NCBI GenBank assembly: GCA_944326115.1
Contig: CALVCQ010000008.1
Coordinates: 1-63,458 of the forward strand
Length of the DNA: 63,458 nucleotides
Source: Candidatus Gastranaerophilales bacterium
GTDB lineage: Bacteria > Cyanobacteriota > Vampirovibrionia > Gastranaerophilales > Gastranaerophilaceae
Direction: 5' to 3'
A model generated the notes under the pieces. It made no database searches and was not told the DNA's origin. It was given only the letters and a program-made list of their open reading frames with translations. Shown piece after piece: positions 16,792 to 26,703 of this stretch. The position numbers were made by a program, and so were the translations under genes. How positions within the stretch are numbered: the stretch's first letter is position 1; each line of letters begins with the position of its first letter.

Positions 16792-18123
16792 TTAAGCAGA
16801 TTTTTTGTGAGGTTCAATTTTTTCGCTTATCCAGTTTGTAAAAGGTGTCACAACAACAGGACCGATAAATCTGTATATTGTTGTAAAAATAACAAGCGGT
16901 CCTAACAGTCCTATCCCTGTCATTCTGTTGTTTAGCAGTTTATTTGCTTTTCTTAAATCTTCATATTTTGCATGTTTTGTTATTTTTTCCAGCATTTCAG
17001 TATTATTTGCAAAGCTTTTTAATAAATCTTCGTACAATTCTGATTTTCTGACAAGTTCCGGATTCATGCGTTTGTAAGTTTCTTTATAGTTTTCAAGTTT
17101 ATTCTTTACAACATGGTCCAGTTTATAAGCTCCTATTGTACAAAGAATGGCTGTAATTCCCTGATTTAGAATCATAGGGAGTTTTTGGTCTTTTTCAATT
17201 GTTTTTGATCTGGCAGTTCTTTGCATATACCATCCGGAGAGCCATAAACTGTCAGCTGCTACCAGGTGCGGGAACCATTCTTTCTTTTCTGCAAACCAGT
17301 TGATAAATCTTTTTGCATAGCCGGTATCTGCAACTTTTCCGAGCCCTTTTGCTATTCCTTCGGTAACAGCATTGCCTATACCTTTAAAAGAGGGATTGTT
17401 TCCGCCTTTACTGCCATTAGCGTTACTTCCTTTTAATCTTGTAAACGCTTTAAACGGTTTTATGTCATCATTCCCTTTGAAACTCATAAAAGAATAATCT
17501 ATTTTTGCTTTATCAGCAGGAGAAATAGTTTTTCCGCTTTTCGAAAGTCCGAGAGCTTTTAAAATAGGGGGAACAAAAGCTATGGTGGCAGCTGCTCTTA
17601 ACGGTAAAAATATCGGCTGGTGTATTCTTCCTGCTGTTTCTTTAAAGACTCTGAAATTTTCTTTTATATAAGATGAATTATTTTTCATATATTTTGACGG
17701 GTTTTCCATCAATTTTTTAACACCACGTTTTACCGGTTCTGCCGCAATAAATGTTGTCAGCAGTCCAAAAAGACCTGTGGCTATAGAATGACCTACCTGA
17801 TAATCATTTTTTCTTTTTTCCACGGGATCCTTAGACGGAAACAACGCAATCACTCCCGGTCTGGCTATAGCAGTAAGCCCCAGTGCAATGATTGCATCAG
17901 CCATCAGAGAATTGTCTGCAAGAATATCAAGAAACCAGTTGAAACCTTTATTTCTTGCAAGCTTTTCACCCATTGTCTTTGCAATCGGAATAGGATTTGC
18001 TTTAAAACTCAAACGACCGCTCGGATTAACTCCTGCGGTCGTTTTGTTCGCATTTCTATTCTTATTATTATTTATTAAATAATGATGATAATGACTATTA
18101 TAAGCTAGATTTTCGGTTTTCAT
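16792..18123 (-). CDS. Hypothetical multi-pass membrane protein (family with 43580 and 44326)
   Basis: A 443-residue protein. The first ~45 residues are Asn/His-rich and polar and contain RLSFKANPIP. Several hydrophobic segments follow, including one at ~75-95 (DAIIALGLTAIARPGVIALF), one at ~115-130, and others near 180, 330 and the C-terminus. A charged DPVEKRKNDY loop follows the first segment; a comparable D/K-rich loop between hydrophobic helices occurs in the proteins at 43580 and 44326. It is probably an integral inner-membrane protein of a lineage-specific family. Its role is unknown. Confidence 0.72.
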   Translation of the reverse strand: MKTENLAYNSHYHHYLINNNKNRNANKTTAGVNPSGRLSFKANPIPIAKTMGEKLARNKGFNWFLDILADNSLMADAIIALGLTAIARPGVIALFPSKDPVEKRKNDYQVGHSIATGLFGLLTTFIAAEPVKRGVKKLMENPSKYMKNNSSYIKENFRVFKETAGRIHQPIFLPLRAAATIAFVPPILKALGLSKSGKTISPADKAKIDYSFMSFKGNDDIKPFKAFTRLKGSNANGSKGGNNPSFKGIGNAVTEGIAKGLGKVADTGYAKRFINWFAEKKEWFPHLVAADSLWLSGWYMQRTARSKTIEKDQKLPMILNQGITAILCTIGAYKLDHVVKNKLENYKETYKRMNPELVRKSELYEDLLKSFANNTEMLEKITKHAKYEDLRKANKLLNNRMTGIGLLGPLVIFTTIYRFIGPVVVTPFTNWISEKIEPHKKSA

Positions 18124-18272
18124 TGGTTTTCCAATCTATGTGTCTGTCAACTGTATTCTATTTAAGTTTGTAAATAATATTATTTGCTAATTATAATTAA
18201 ATTACACTAAAAAAGTAAAGTTTTTTTACAATTCTTAATAAAGTGTATAAAAAACAATTAATCTTATTGCTT

Positions 18273-19865
18273 TTACTTTGACAGATTAATGTATTTTGCT
18301 TTGCAAATTCCGTCTATATCCGAAATATTGTTTATTGTTTCCGGGTTTACCTCGTTTTCGGTATTTATTATCATCAAAGAGATGTTATCCTCTTTTGAAC
18401 GATTCTGCGCAACATTCATTCTGGTAATATTGATATTTTTATCACCAAGAACGGTTGCAACCTTTGCAACCATTGCCGGTTTATTTTCGTGCGGAATAAG
18501 GAGCATGTGTTTTTCCGGCTCAATACTTACATTGTATCCGTTTATTTTTACAATACGGGGCATATCTTTTGCTATCAATGCACCGGATACAGTATTTGTT
18601 TCTTTATCCGTAACAAGCTTTAGCGTTACGGAACCGGTGTAATCTGTGCTTGTATTGGATTTTGTAGTTGCAACATCAAACCCTTTATTTTTTGCAATTA
18701 CGGGCGCATTAACATAATTTACGTCATTAACAAAAGATGATATAACTCCTTTTACAACTGCAGTTTCCAGTGGTGATACATCCAGCTCTGCCAGATTTCC
18801 TTTTACTGTAATGTATATTCCTTTCAAATTACCGGAAGATATTTGCATTGCAAGTTTTCCGATATTTTCCGACAGCTGCATATAGTCCTTAACCGGCTCC
18901 AGTTTTTCCGGCTTCAAAGAGGGGATATTTACAGCTGAACGGGCTGAACCGCCGGAAAGTACGTCTCTAATTTGTTCTGCAACATCTTCCGCTACTTTCA
19001 ATTGGGCTTCTTCCGTGCTTGCACCAAGATGCGGTGTAAGCAAGATATCTCCGGTTGTTGTTACAAGCGGACAATTCTTTATATCCGGTTCTGTTTCAAA
19101 AACATCTATTGCAGCCTGTGCAACATGACCGTTTTCAAGCGCTTCAGCTAGAGCCGTCTCATCGATTATACCTCCCCGTGCACAGTTGATAAGTCTTACA
19201 CCTTTTTTCATTTTAGCTATAGTATCTTTATTTATCATGTGCATTGTTTCTTTTGTCTTTGGCACATGGACAGTTATGTAATCGCATACCGGCCATAATT
19301 CATCCGGTTGTGATACATATTTTGCTCCGAATTTTTCAACAACTTCTTTTGTTGTATAAGGATCTGACACAAGTATCTTCATTCCAAGCGCTTTTGCTGT
19401 TTCGGCAACGTGGTGTCCTATCTTTCCGAAGCCTATTATTCCGAGAGTTTTGCCGAATACCTCGTGACCGGTAAATTTTGATCTTTCCCAGTTCCCTTTT
19501 TTTGTTGAATCAGCAGCTTTTGCAATATTTCTTGACATAGCAAGCATCAAAGCCACTGTATGTTCTGCGGCTGCATTTGTGTTTCCGTCCGGAGAGTTCA
19601 CCACTATTATGCCGTTTTTGGTCGCAGCATCCAGATCGATATTATCGACTCCTACACCTGCTCTGCCGATTATTTTTAAATTTTTTCCAGCTTCTATAAC
19701 TTTTTGAGTTACTTTTGTCTGGCTTCTAACCATTAATGCATCATATTCACCGATTACAGAGCAGAGCTCTTCTTCGTTCATAGTGGGAAGGATTACTCCT
19801 TCGGCAGCTTCATCTATAATGTTTTTTGCTTTTTCATTAATTTTGTCGGTAATTAAAACTTTCAT
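18273..19865 (-). CDS. serA: D-3-phosphoglycerate dehydrogenase (long form)
   Basis: A 530-residue protein with the full long-form layout: a substrate/NAD domain (residues ~1-310) with GRAGVGVDNIDL, the NAD-binding GIIGFGKIG and the catalytic His in LTPHLGAS; an allosteric substrate-binding domain (~315-450); and a C-terminal ACT domain (HENKPAMVAKVATVLG). It oxidises 3-phosphoglycerate to 3-phosphohydroxypyruvate, the first step of serine synthesis, and is probably subject to serine feedback. A GGTGG RBS precedes the ATG. The gene stands alone, divergent from nadE. Confidence 0.97.
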   Translation of the reverse strand: MKVLITDKINEKAKNIIDEAAEGVILPTMNEEELCSVIGEYDALMVRSQTKVTQKVIEAGKNLKIIGRAGVGVDNIDLDAATKNGIIVVNSPDGNTNAAAEHTVALMLAMSRNIAKAADSTKKGNWERSKFTGHEVFGKTLGIIGFGKIGHHVAETAKALGMKILVSDPYTTKEVVEKFGAKYVSQPDELWPVCDYITVHVPKTKETMHMINKDTIAKMKKGVRLINCARGGIIDETALAEALENGHVAQAAIDVFETEPDIKNCPLVTTTGDILLTPHLGASTEEAQLKVAEDVAEQIRDVLSGGSARSAVNIPSLKPEKLEPVKDYMQLSENIGKLAMQISSGNLKGIYITVKGNLAELDVSPLETAVVKGVISSFVNDVNYVNAPVIAKNKGFDVATTKSNTSTDYTGSVTLKLVTDKETNTVSGALIAKDMPRIVKINGYNVSIEPEKHMLLIPHENKPAMVAKVATVLGDKNINITRMNVAQNRSKEDNISLMIINTENEVNPETINNISDIDGICKAKYINLSK

Positions 19866-20081
19866 TTATATATTCCACCCTATATCAAATATTATTATTG
19901 TTGTTATTATACATTATTTTAACATTTGTTACAAAAGGTAAACAAAATAATCAATAATTGTAATAAAAAATTTGTATGTATTATAAGAGACTTAATATTT
20001 AGCGATTTTAGATGCAATATTAAAACTCTCATTTATTTTTCTGCTAAAATTATCCTGAAACAGATAAAAAGATTTTTTATT

Positions 20082-22052
20082 ATGGATGAGAGAATATATG
20101 AACTTGCCGGAATAATAACCGGAGATTTAGAAGTTGACAACCTTTCCGAAGATAAAAGAAGTGAAATTGCCGCCGAACTAAAACAATTGCTTCCGGACGA
20201 TGCAATTGTGCTCGCACAGACAAATCCTGTTTCCGGAGATGTAAGAGGCAATGCGATTAAGGCTCTGAACTGGATAAAATGGGCACAGCGAATCAATGCT
20301 AAGGCGGTAATTTTTCCTGAAATGTATATGATAGGTTATCCAATCGGTGATTTTATTGACCGGTTCCCTCTTATAGTTGAAGAAAATATAGAATGGCTTA
20401 ATGCTCTTGCTCAAAAAGTAACAGGCATAACAAAAGTAATTATAGGTTTTGCTGAATTTAATAAAAGTAAATCAGGAAAAAAATATTACAATTCGATAGC
20501 AGTATTAAGCGGCGGAAAAATCGAAAGAATAATAAGAAAATCTTTGCTGCCGAATTATGCGGAGTTTAATGATTACAGACATTTTGAGCCGGCTAAACCT
20601 GACAGTAAAAACAGGATAACAATAATAGGAAATAAAAAAGCCGGTATTATAGTTTGTGAAGACGGATGGAATGATAAAGATTTCTTTGATAAAAATCTTT
20701 ATGCTTATGACCCCGTACAAATTGTAGTGGAAGAAGAGAACCCTGATTATATTATAAATTGCTCCGCTTCAATAACAAGAGCAAAAAAAGAACAGCTCAA
20801 ACACAATATGCTTTCTTTTGCGGCAAAAAAACATAAAACGCCGATTGTTTATGTAAATCAAACCGGTTCCGGCGAATGTATGTCATTTGAGGGGGCTTCA
20901 AGAGTTTATAATTCAGACGGGAAGCTAATCGCAATGGCAAAGTCTTATCAGGAGGAATTTTTTATTGTGTCACCTTCAAAAGGCGGAGCAATAAATCTAT
21001 TGCCAAAAGGTCTTGAAAAAACGCTTAATTCTCAAAAAGCATTTACGCTTGATCATGAACCGGATCTTGAAAGAACATATCTGACTATAATCCAGTCAAT
21101 AAAAGATTATTTTAAAAAAACCGGATTCAAAAGAGCAGTTCTTGGTCTGTCAGGAGGGTTGGATTCTACGGTGAGCGCTGTTTTGCTTGCTGATGCACTG
21201 GGAAAAGAAAATGTATTCGGTATAAGTATGCCTTCTAAAATAACAAGCCTTGAAAGCAAAAATGATGCAAAAGAACTTGCCGGAAATCTGGGTATAAATT
21301 TTATCGAAGTATCAATTAAAGACATGTATGATTCCACCCGTGCAAAATTTGATGAAATTTTTTCAAAAATCGAACAAAAGTGGGATGACCGCTATAAACA
21401 AAGTTTTACAAATGATAATATTCAAGCACGCTCAAGAGCATTAATTCTGTGGGGAATAGCAAATGAATTCGGTTCCTGTCTGCCTGTAGCAACTTCGGAT
21501 AAATCTGAATTGTATATGGGATATGCGACCATAAACGGTGATATGTCGGGAGGATTTGCTCCTCTTGCTGATGTATCAAAGACAAAGCTATTTGCGCTTG
21601 CAAATTGGCTTAATAAAAACAGAAAAGAGAAAAATGCAATCCCGCAAACCGTTATAGATAAACGCCCCGGTGCGGAACTTGCTATTAATCCAAAGACGGG
21701 AAAACCTCTGCTTGCGGAAGAAGCCCTGATGCCGTACGAATTTTTAGATGAAGTTATATGGAGGGTGGAAAATCTGCAGCAGACAATCGGGGATATGATG
21801 AAGGAAGAATTTTTGTATGAAAAACATGTAAAAGATAACGCTAAGCCTGTATCAAAAGAACAAAAGCTTCAGTGGCTTGAAAAATTTTTCCGCAGAATGT
21901 CTACATCTCTGTATAAATGGACAATAATGCCGCCTTCTCCGATAGTAGACGCACGTTCTATCAATAAAACAGAATACAGACAGCCTATAATATCTTCTAA
22001 AATTAATTATCATAAAACAACCTTTGAAGATAAGCTTAAAGAATTGAATTAG
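20082..22052 (+). CDS. nadE: Glutamine-dependent NAD+ synthetase
   Basis: The 656-residue frame starts at the ATG at 20082; the open frame continues upstream to 19926 but that extension looks non-conserved. The N-terminal nitrilase-type amidase domain shows the Glu-Lys-Cys triad in VIFPEMY, RKSLLPNY and IIVCEDGW. The C-terminal synthetase domain has the ATP-pyrophosphatase loop LGLSGGLDSTVSAV and PVATSDKSELYMGYAT. The protein adenylates and amidates nicotinic acid adenine dinucleotide using glutamine ammonia. The domain lengths are normal. No good RBS precedes the chosen start. Confidence 0.95.
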   Translation: MDERIYELAGIITGDLEVDNLSEDKRSEIAAELKQLLPDDAIVLAQTNPVSGDVRGNAIKALNWIKWAQRINAKAVIFPEMYMIGYPIGDFIDRFPLIVEENIEWLNALAQKVTGITKVIIGFAEFNKSKSGKKYYNSIAVLSGGKIERIIRKSLLPNYAEFNDYRHFEPAKPDSKNRITIIGNKKAGIIVCEDGWNDKDFFDKNLYAYDPVQIVVEEENPDYIINCSASITRAKKEQLKHNMLSFAAKKHKTPIVYVNQTGSGECMSFEGASRVYNSDGKLIAMAKSYQEEFFIVSPSKGGAINLLPKGLEKTLNSQKAFTLDHEPDLERTYLTIIQSIKDYFKKTGFKRAVLGLSGGLDSTVSAVLLADALGKENVFGISMPSKITSLESKNDAKELAGNLGINFIEVSIKDMYDSTRAKFDEIFSKIEQKWDDRYKQSFTNDNIQARSRALILWGIANEFGSCLPVATSDKSELYMGYATINGDMSGGFAPLADVSKTKLFALANWLNKNRKEKNAIPQTVIDKRPGAELAINPKTGKPLLAEEALMPYEFLDEVIWRVENLQQTIGDMMKEEFLYEKHVKDNAKPVSKEQKLQWLEKFFRRMSTSLYKWTIMPPSPIVDARSINKTEYRQPIISSKINYHKTTFEDKLKELN

Positions 22053-22117
22053 ACCGTTTAGCGGTGTTAAAATGCTTGTTGATTTTTGCATTCAGCAGCG
22101 GTTTTAATTATGATTAC

Positions 22118-22145
22118 GGCATTGCTTTTTATTTAAGCAATGCCG
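22118..22145. terminator. Hairpin between convergent nadE and glycosyltransferase genes
   Basis: CGGCATTGCTT and AAGCAATGCCG are perfectly inverted around an AT loop, in the 124-bp gap between two converging genes. The T-tract is weak on both sides, so termination efficiency is uncertain. Confidence 0.55.
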
Positions 22146-22176
22146 CAGTATTTAGCAATTTGATTGAGTTTAAAAG

Positions 22177-25056
22177 TTAGGCTGATTTTTTTGCAAATTC
22201 AGGCGAAATAACTTTGAATTTTGCAAGTATATCAAGATATTGGTCAATAGGACCGTCTTTCACCAGCCAGCCGTGATCTGCTTCCAGTGAGGCTTTTAGC
22301 ATTTGTGCAAATTTAGGTTTATCTTCATATATTTGTACTGCTTTTTCAAAGATTTTAGCAAGATTTTCTCCGTTAATCTTTACGGAATCAATATTAGAAT
22401 CAAATCTGTGCTGGAATTTAACAAATAAAGCGTTGATTCCGTCAGTAAGATTTGCTGTAAGTCCGCCTACTTCATTGGTTATAGGGATAGAACCGTTGAA
22501 TTTTGCATTTTCTTTATGAACGAGTCCGAATGGCTCAAACCAGCTCGGCATAGGCGTAAAGTCCGCCATCATTTTGCATCCGTTATATCTGCCGGGTTCA
22601 GAGAATAAGGAAGTTGCAACCATTCTTTTTGCTGCTTCGGGATTTATTTTTGCAACTTCATTTTTTGCGTTAAGGAAAAAGTTCATATATCTGGCATCAG
22701 CCCCTATACCCTGAATATAAAAGACAGGATAATTGGTTCCTTTATAATTTTTGTAAAATTCAATAATAGCTCTTGCATATATGTCCACACCTTTTTGATC
22801 TTCAATTCTTCCTGCCAGTGCAAAAACAGGTGTATCGACCGTTACTCCGGTCAGATCGGTAAGTTCCGGCATATATAATTTCAGAGGGTTATCTTTGCCG
22901 GCAGAATTTTTTGCCAGTTCAACTTCTTTTACCAGTTTGTCAACCAGATAGACCCCTTTATTATGATTGTGCCAGTCAAGTATATTTACATCACCGGAAT
23001 AAGGTATAATAGAGTTTTTGGGAAGATTCAAATCGTTTTCCATTGTTCTGGCAACTCTGGCTGACAGTATATTATTGGATGTATCACAGCCATTATTGAT
23101 TCCTATAAGTGTTTTTTCCGGTGTAACCTGTTTTGTATCAAGTTTGTTTTTCAGAACAATACTTTTTATGTAATCAGGATCTGAATATTCAAACATTCTC
23201 GCTCTTATTTTAAATACATCATGCAGCGTGCTTCCGTAACCGCTGTGTGAAGCTATTTCTTTTCCGTATTGTTCGGAAACCGGTATTAGAATGTCGGAAT
23301 AACTTGCTGCCATCATTTGAGGATTTACGTCTTTTCCTGTCATCAGTGCATTCCACAAATGCTGCGGCAGCCCGTCTTTATCTTTTACTACTGCTACATC
23401 CGGCATGAATGCATTTTCAACAATTTTTGCCGCATGTTCACCGAACATTATGTTAAACATTCTTTCCTGACTGAAATTTACACATCCTTTATATTCAACA
23501 TTATGAAGTATTGTGAAAATTGGTATGTTTTGGAGTTTATCGGCTTTTTGAGGATCCATTCCGTAATATTTTTTTACTGTGGTCAACTGGCGTAATATTG
23601 CGGAAATCGGTCCTGTATGCCAATCATTTCCAATAATTGCATCCGCCCCGAGCTTAAAGTATTCTTGTTCCGGTTTTTGGGTTTTTGGATCTATTATTAC
23701 GTGTCCTGCATCGTCTAATTTATCCATTGCTTTTAAAACAAATTGACTTTCTTCGGAATTATACAGCTGTTCGGTAAAGAATTTTGAAAAATATGTCATT
23801 CTCTCTGTTTCACCGGAAGAAAGCGTATCATTTCTGTACAAATTAAATTTTTCTCCTTCATTTAACTTTCTTGCTGACAGATCAAATTTACTTGAATCAT
23901 AAAAAACAGTTCTGTATTTACCGTATACTTCTATTTCTTTTGTTTCCGGATTCTGTACAATTCTTACAAAATCGGTTTCGTATGTTTCGCCTTTTTGTAA
24001 TGCCAGTTCAATTTGTGTACGTATTTCTTCTGTCAGTCTTGGCAGCAATGATTTGTAATCAACCGGTGCTTCCATCATGTCTGTTATATAAACATCTACT
24101 TTTTCTTTCAAAAGACCTTTTTCTGTGTGTATAGGAATTATCAATTCCTGAACTTTGTTCAGTGTTGCCAGTGTTTCTGTTTTAGCTCCTCCGTTATTAT
24201 CAACAATTTTTCTTACATAATCATATTGACCTGAATGTTTTCCTGTCTCTGCAGAAATTTTTGCAACTTTGGAATAAAACTGATTTTGTGCAACCTGACC
24301 TGTATATAAAGGTGTATCAAGAATCATTGCACCATTCTGTCTTCCGTTTAAAACAGCGGCAAAGTTTGATGCAAGATCTTTAGGTATTACAGCCATACCG
24401 CCTGCTTTGCTGAAGGGGACAAGTTCCGAGGTAGGCATTCTTATAATAGAAAATCTCGGAGGCGTATTCGTTCGTTTTACAAGTCCTAATATCCTTTTTG
24501 TTGATTCTGTGCGAAGGAGATTTCTCATTTCTTCTTCAACTTTGCCTGTTATTTCGCTTACGATTGTGCCGAGGTTCATCTCAACCCCGAAAACGTTAAC
24601 TTTTCTTGTCTGATATATGCCCGGTACATCAAAATTCTGTTGGGGGATACTGTCCAGTTTGCCGGATAAGTTGTTAATGGATTTTTCAGCACGGTTAATA
24701 TTTTCATTTGCCTGTGAAATTTTATTTCCGGCTTCAGTTGCTATTTGTGTTATTCTGTCGGATAAATTTTCGGTATTCTGGTTTATATTTTTCAGTTCTT
24801 GCGTAATTTTAGACAGACGTTGACCGAATTTTGCGGAAAGTTTTCCGTTTTTGTATATTGCTATACCTGCAATACCTATTGAAGCCAGTGCAATGGCGGA
24901 ACTTGCATAAGTATAGATTTTAGTCTTTTTATCCTGTCCGCTTATATCAGATCCGGTGGAATATGGTTTATTTGCAGTTTGCTGTAAATTTAACCCGATA
25001 TTTGATATACTTTTGAACGGATCACCAGAAAATGAAATTTTTTTAATTGCGGACAT
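22177..25056 (-). CDS. Membrane-anchored glycogen/starch-synthase-like glycosyltransferase (GT5-like)
   Basis: The ATG at 25056 follows AGAGGGGAAA and gives 959 residues, about twice a normal glycogen synthase. The first residues, MSAIKKISFSGDPF, carry the SF-x-G motif seen elsewhere in the window. Residues ~45-70 form one membrane helix (IYTYASSAIALASIGIAGIA) and ~75-125 a coiled coil. From ~205 the protein resembles GT5: TSELVPFSKAGGMAVIPKDL corresponds to the ADP-glucose-binding N-terminal motif, NDWHTGPISAIL to the next, and FALAGRIEDQKGVDIY plus the MPSWFEPFG segment to the C-terminal GT-B lobe with its Glu. It probably makes an alpha-glucan or related polymer at a membrane. Long insertions separate the motifs, so the donor and product are uncertain. 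Confidence 0.82.
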   Translation of the reverse strand: MSAIKKISFSGDPFKSISNIGLNLQQTANKPYSTGSDISGQDKKTKIYTYASSAIALASIGIAGIAIYKNGKLSAKFGQRLSKITQELKNINQNTENLSDRITQIATEAGNKISQANENINRAEKSINNLSGKLDSIPQQNFDVPGIYQTRKVNVFGVEMNLGTIVSEITGKVEEEMRNLLRTESTKRILGLVKRTNTPPRFSIIRMPTSELVPFSKAGGMAVIPKDLASNFAAVLNGRQNGAMILDTPLYTGQVAQNQFYSKVAKISAETGKHSGQYDYVRKIVDNNGGAKTETLATLNKVQELIIPIHTEKGLLKEKVDVYITDMMEAPVDYKSLLPRLTEEIRTQIELALQKGETYETDFVRIVQNPETKEIEVYGKYRTVFYDSSKFDLSARKLNEGEKFNLYRNDTLSSGETERMTYFSKFFTEQLYNSEESQFVLKAMDKLDDAGHVIIDPKTQKPEQEYFKLGADAIIGNDWHTGPISAILRQLTTVKKYYGMDPQKADKLQNIPIFTILHNVEYKGCVNFSQERMFNIMFGEHAAKIVENAFMPDVAVVKDKDGLPQHLWNALMTGKDVNPQMMAASYSDILIPVSEQYGKEIASHSGYGSTLHDVFKIRARMFEYSDPDYIKSIVLKNKLDTKQVTPEKTLIGINNGCDTSNNILSARVARTMENDLNLPKNSIIPYSGDVNILDWHNHNKGVYLVDKLVKEVELAKNSAGKDNPLKLYMPELTDLTGVTVDTPVFALAGRIEDQKGVDIYARAIIEFYKNYKGTNYPVFYIQGIGADARYMNFFLNAKNEVAKINPEAAKRMVATSLFSEPGRYNGCKMMADFTPMPSWFEPFGLVHKENAKFNGSIPITNEVGGLTANLTDGINALFVKFQHRFDSNIDSVKINGENLAKIFEKAVQIYEDKPKFAQMLKASLEADHGWLVKDGPIDQYLDILAKFKVISPEFAKKSA

Positions 25057-25170
25057 AGATTTCCCCTCTTTCAGTCTATAAGTAACATACAAAGTTATAC
25101 GCTCTTTTATTTATATATCTGTTTTTTATCTAGTGTCGCAGTTGTCGTTAGTTAATTAAGCCGGCAATAT

Positions 25171-25255
25171 GTACACCCATTCTGTACATCCGAATTGCGT
25201 TTAGTGTATTGTTGCAAAATTCGGACAATACTTTTCAGATGTAAATATACATCTG
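25171..25255. other. Three consecutive hairpins in the glycosyltransferase-pgk gap
   Basis: Within a 370-bp gap between divergent genes there are three inverted repeats in series: GTACA/TGTAC (25171-25187), TCCGAATT/AATTCGGA (25189-25225) and CAGATGTA/TACATCTG (25236-25255). A TATAAT box at 25391-25396 lies just upstream of pgk. The hairpins may belong to a leader RNA or be protein-binding sites. No gene is visible. Confidence 0.45.
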
Positions 25256-25426
25256 ATACATGCAGTAATAAAAACACACGTTTAATAAGATTAAACTCTA
25301 TTTTAATTATATGTTCCAACATGTTTTGTTGTCAATAACTCAAAGTATTAAATCTTTTTAGCTTTACTAATATTTATTTTTCTAAGAAAATATAATTGTA
25401 AATCAGGATAGAAAACGAGGTGTATT

Positions 25427-26632
25427 ATGAAAAAATCCGTTCATGATTTAGGTGACATCAAGGGGAAAAGAGCGCTCGTTCGTGTAGATGTCAATGTTCC
25501 TATGGATGAGAACAAAAATGTTGCAGATGATACAAGAATCAGAGCTATTTTGCCTACAGTTCAATTTTTGAAAGACAAAGGTGCGAAAATAATTCTTATG
25601 GCTCACCTTGGCAGACCAAAAGGAGAATGGAAAGTTGATGAATTTTCTCTGGAGCCTGTTGCAAAATATTTATCAAAAGTGCTAGGAGAAGATGTTCTGT
25701 TTGTAAAATCGCCTGTAGGCGAAGGTGCAGACAAAGAACTGGAAGCATTAAAAGACGGTCAGGTTGCTCTGCTTGAGAATATCAGATTTTACAAAGCAGA
25801 AGAAGCAAAAGATGACGATATGACTTTTGCTAACGAACTTGCTAAACTCGGTGATTTTTATGTAAATGATGCATTTGGGGCTGCACACAGAAACCATACA
25901 TCAACAGCAAAACTTGCTAAAGTTTTAAAACCGGCAGTGTCGGGACTTTTGATGGAAAAAGAAATCAGATGCCTTTCTCAGGCACTTGATAATCCTGTTA
26001 GACCGTTTACTGCTGTTGTTGGCGGAGCTAAAGTCTCTTCTAAAATAGGTGTTTTAGAAAACTTGCTTGATAAAGTTGACAATATGATTATCGGCGGCGG
26101 TATGGCTTATACATTTGTAAAAGCTAACGGCGGTAAAATAGGCAACTCCATTTGTGAAGATGACCAGTTGGATGTTGCAAAAGCAATTGAAAAGAAAGCT
26201 GCTGACAAAGGTGTAAAACTCGTAATGGCAACAGATGTACTTGTTACTGATGACTTCTCCGGCAACGGAACAAACAAAGTTGTTAAAGTTAATGAAATAC
26301 CTGACGGATTTGAAGGTGTTGATGCAGGTCCGGAAACACAGAAAGCATTTGCTGATGTCATTAAAGCATCAAAAACTATTCTGATGAACGGTCCTGTAGG
26401 TGCATTTGAAAATCCCGCATTTGCAGAAGGTACAAAAGCTGTATTAAAAGCTATTGTGGAAGCAACCAAAAATGGTGCTGTTTCTGTCATAGGCGGCGGT
26501 GATTCTGTTTCGGCGGCAAAGAAATTCTGCAATGCTGAAGACTTTACTCATGTATCAACAGGCGGCGGTGCTTCCTTAGAATTTATTGAAGGTAAAGTAC
26601 TCCCGGGTGTAGATGCGTTAGATAACAAGTAA
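25427..26632 (+). CDS. pgk: Phosphoglycerate kinase
   Basis: A 401-residue monofunctional PGK. The N-terminal signature RALVRVDVNVPMD, substrate-binding AHLGRP, DAFGAAHR, the GGAKVSSKIGVL hinge region, the NGPVGAFE segment and the terminal GGGDSVSA/STGGGASLEFIEG nucleotide motifs are all present. It interconverts 1,3-bisphosphoglycerate and 3-phosphoglycerate with ATP. An ACGAGG RBS precedes the ATG and a strong terminator follows. The absence of gap/tpi neighbours implies it is transcribed alone. Confidence 0.98.
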   Translation: MKKSVHDLGDIKGKRALVRVDVNVPMDENKNVADDTRIRAILPTVQFLKDKGAKIILMAHLGRPKGEWKVDEFSLEPVAKYLSKVLGEDVLFVKSPVGEGADKELEALKDGQVALLENIRFYKAEEAKDDDMTFANELAKLGDFYVNDAFGAAHRNHTSTAKLAKVLKPAVSGLLMEKEIRCLSQALDNPVRPFTAVVGGAKVSSKIGVLENLLDKVDNMIIGGGMAYTFVKANGGKIGNSICEDDQLDVAKAIEKKAADKGVKLVMATDVLVTDDFSGNGTNKVVKVNEIPDGFEGVDAGPETQKAFADVIKASKTILMNGPVGAFENPAFAEGTKAVLKAIVEATKNGAVSVIGGGDSVSAAKKFCNAEDFTHVSTGGGASLEFIEGKVLPGVDALDNK

Positions 26633-26649
26633 TGAATAAAAAATAAATT

Positions 26650-26686
26650 AAAAGCCGCCTGATATTTTACATTCAGGCGGCTTTTA
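26650..26686. terminator. Terminator between pgk and SulP
   Basis: AAAAGCCGCCTGA and TCAGGCGGCTTTT form a 13-bp stem with A-rich and T-rich flanks, so it can serve both converging genes. Confidence 0.93.
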
Positions 26687-26703
26687 GTTTTTGACAAACA
26701 ATA

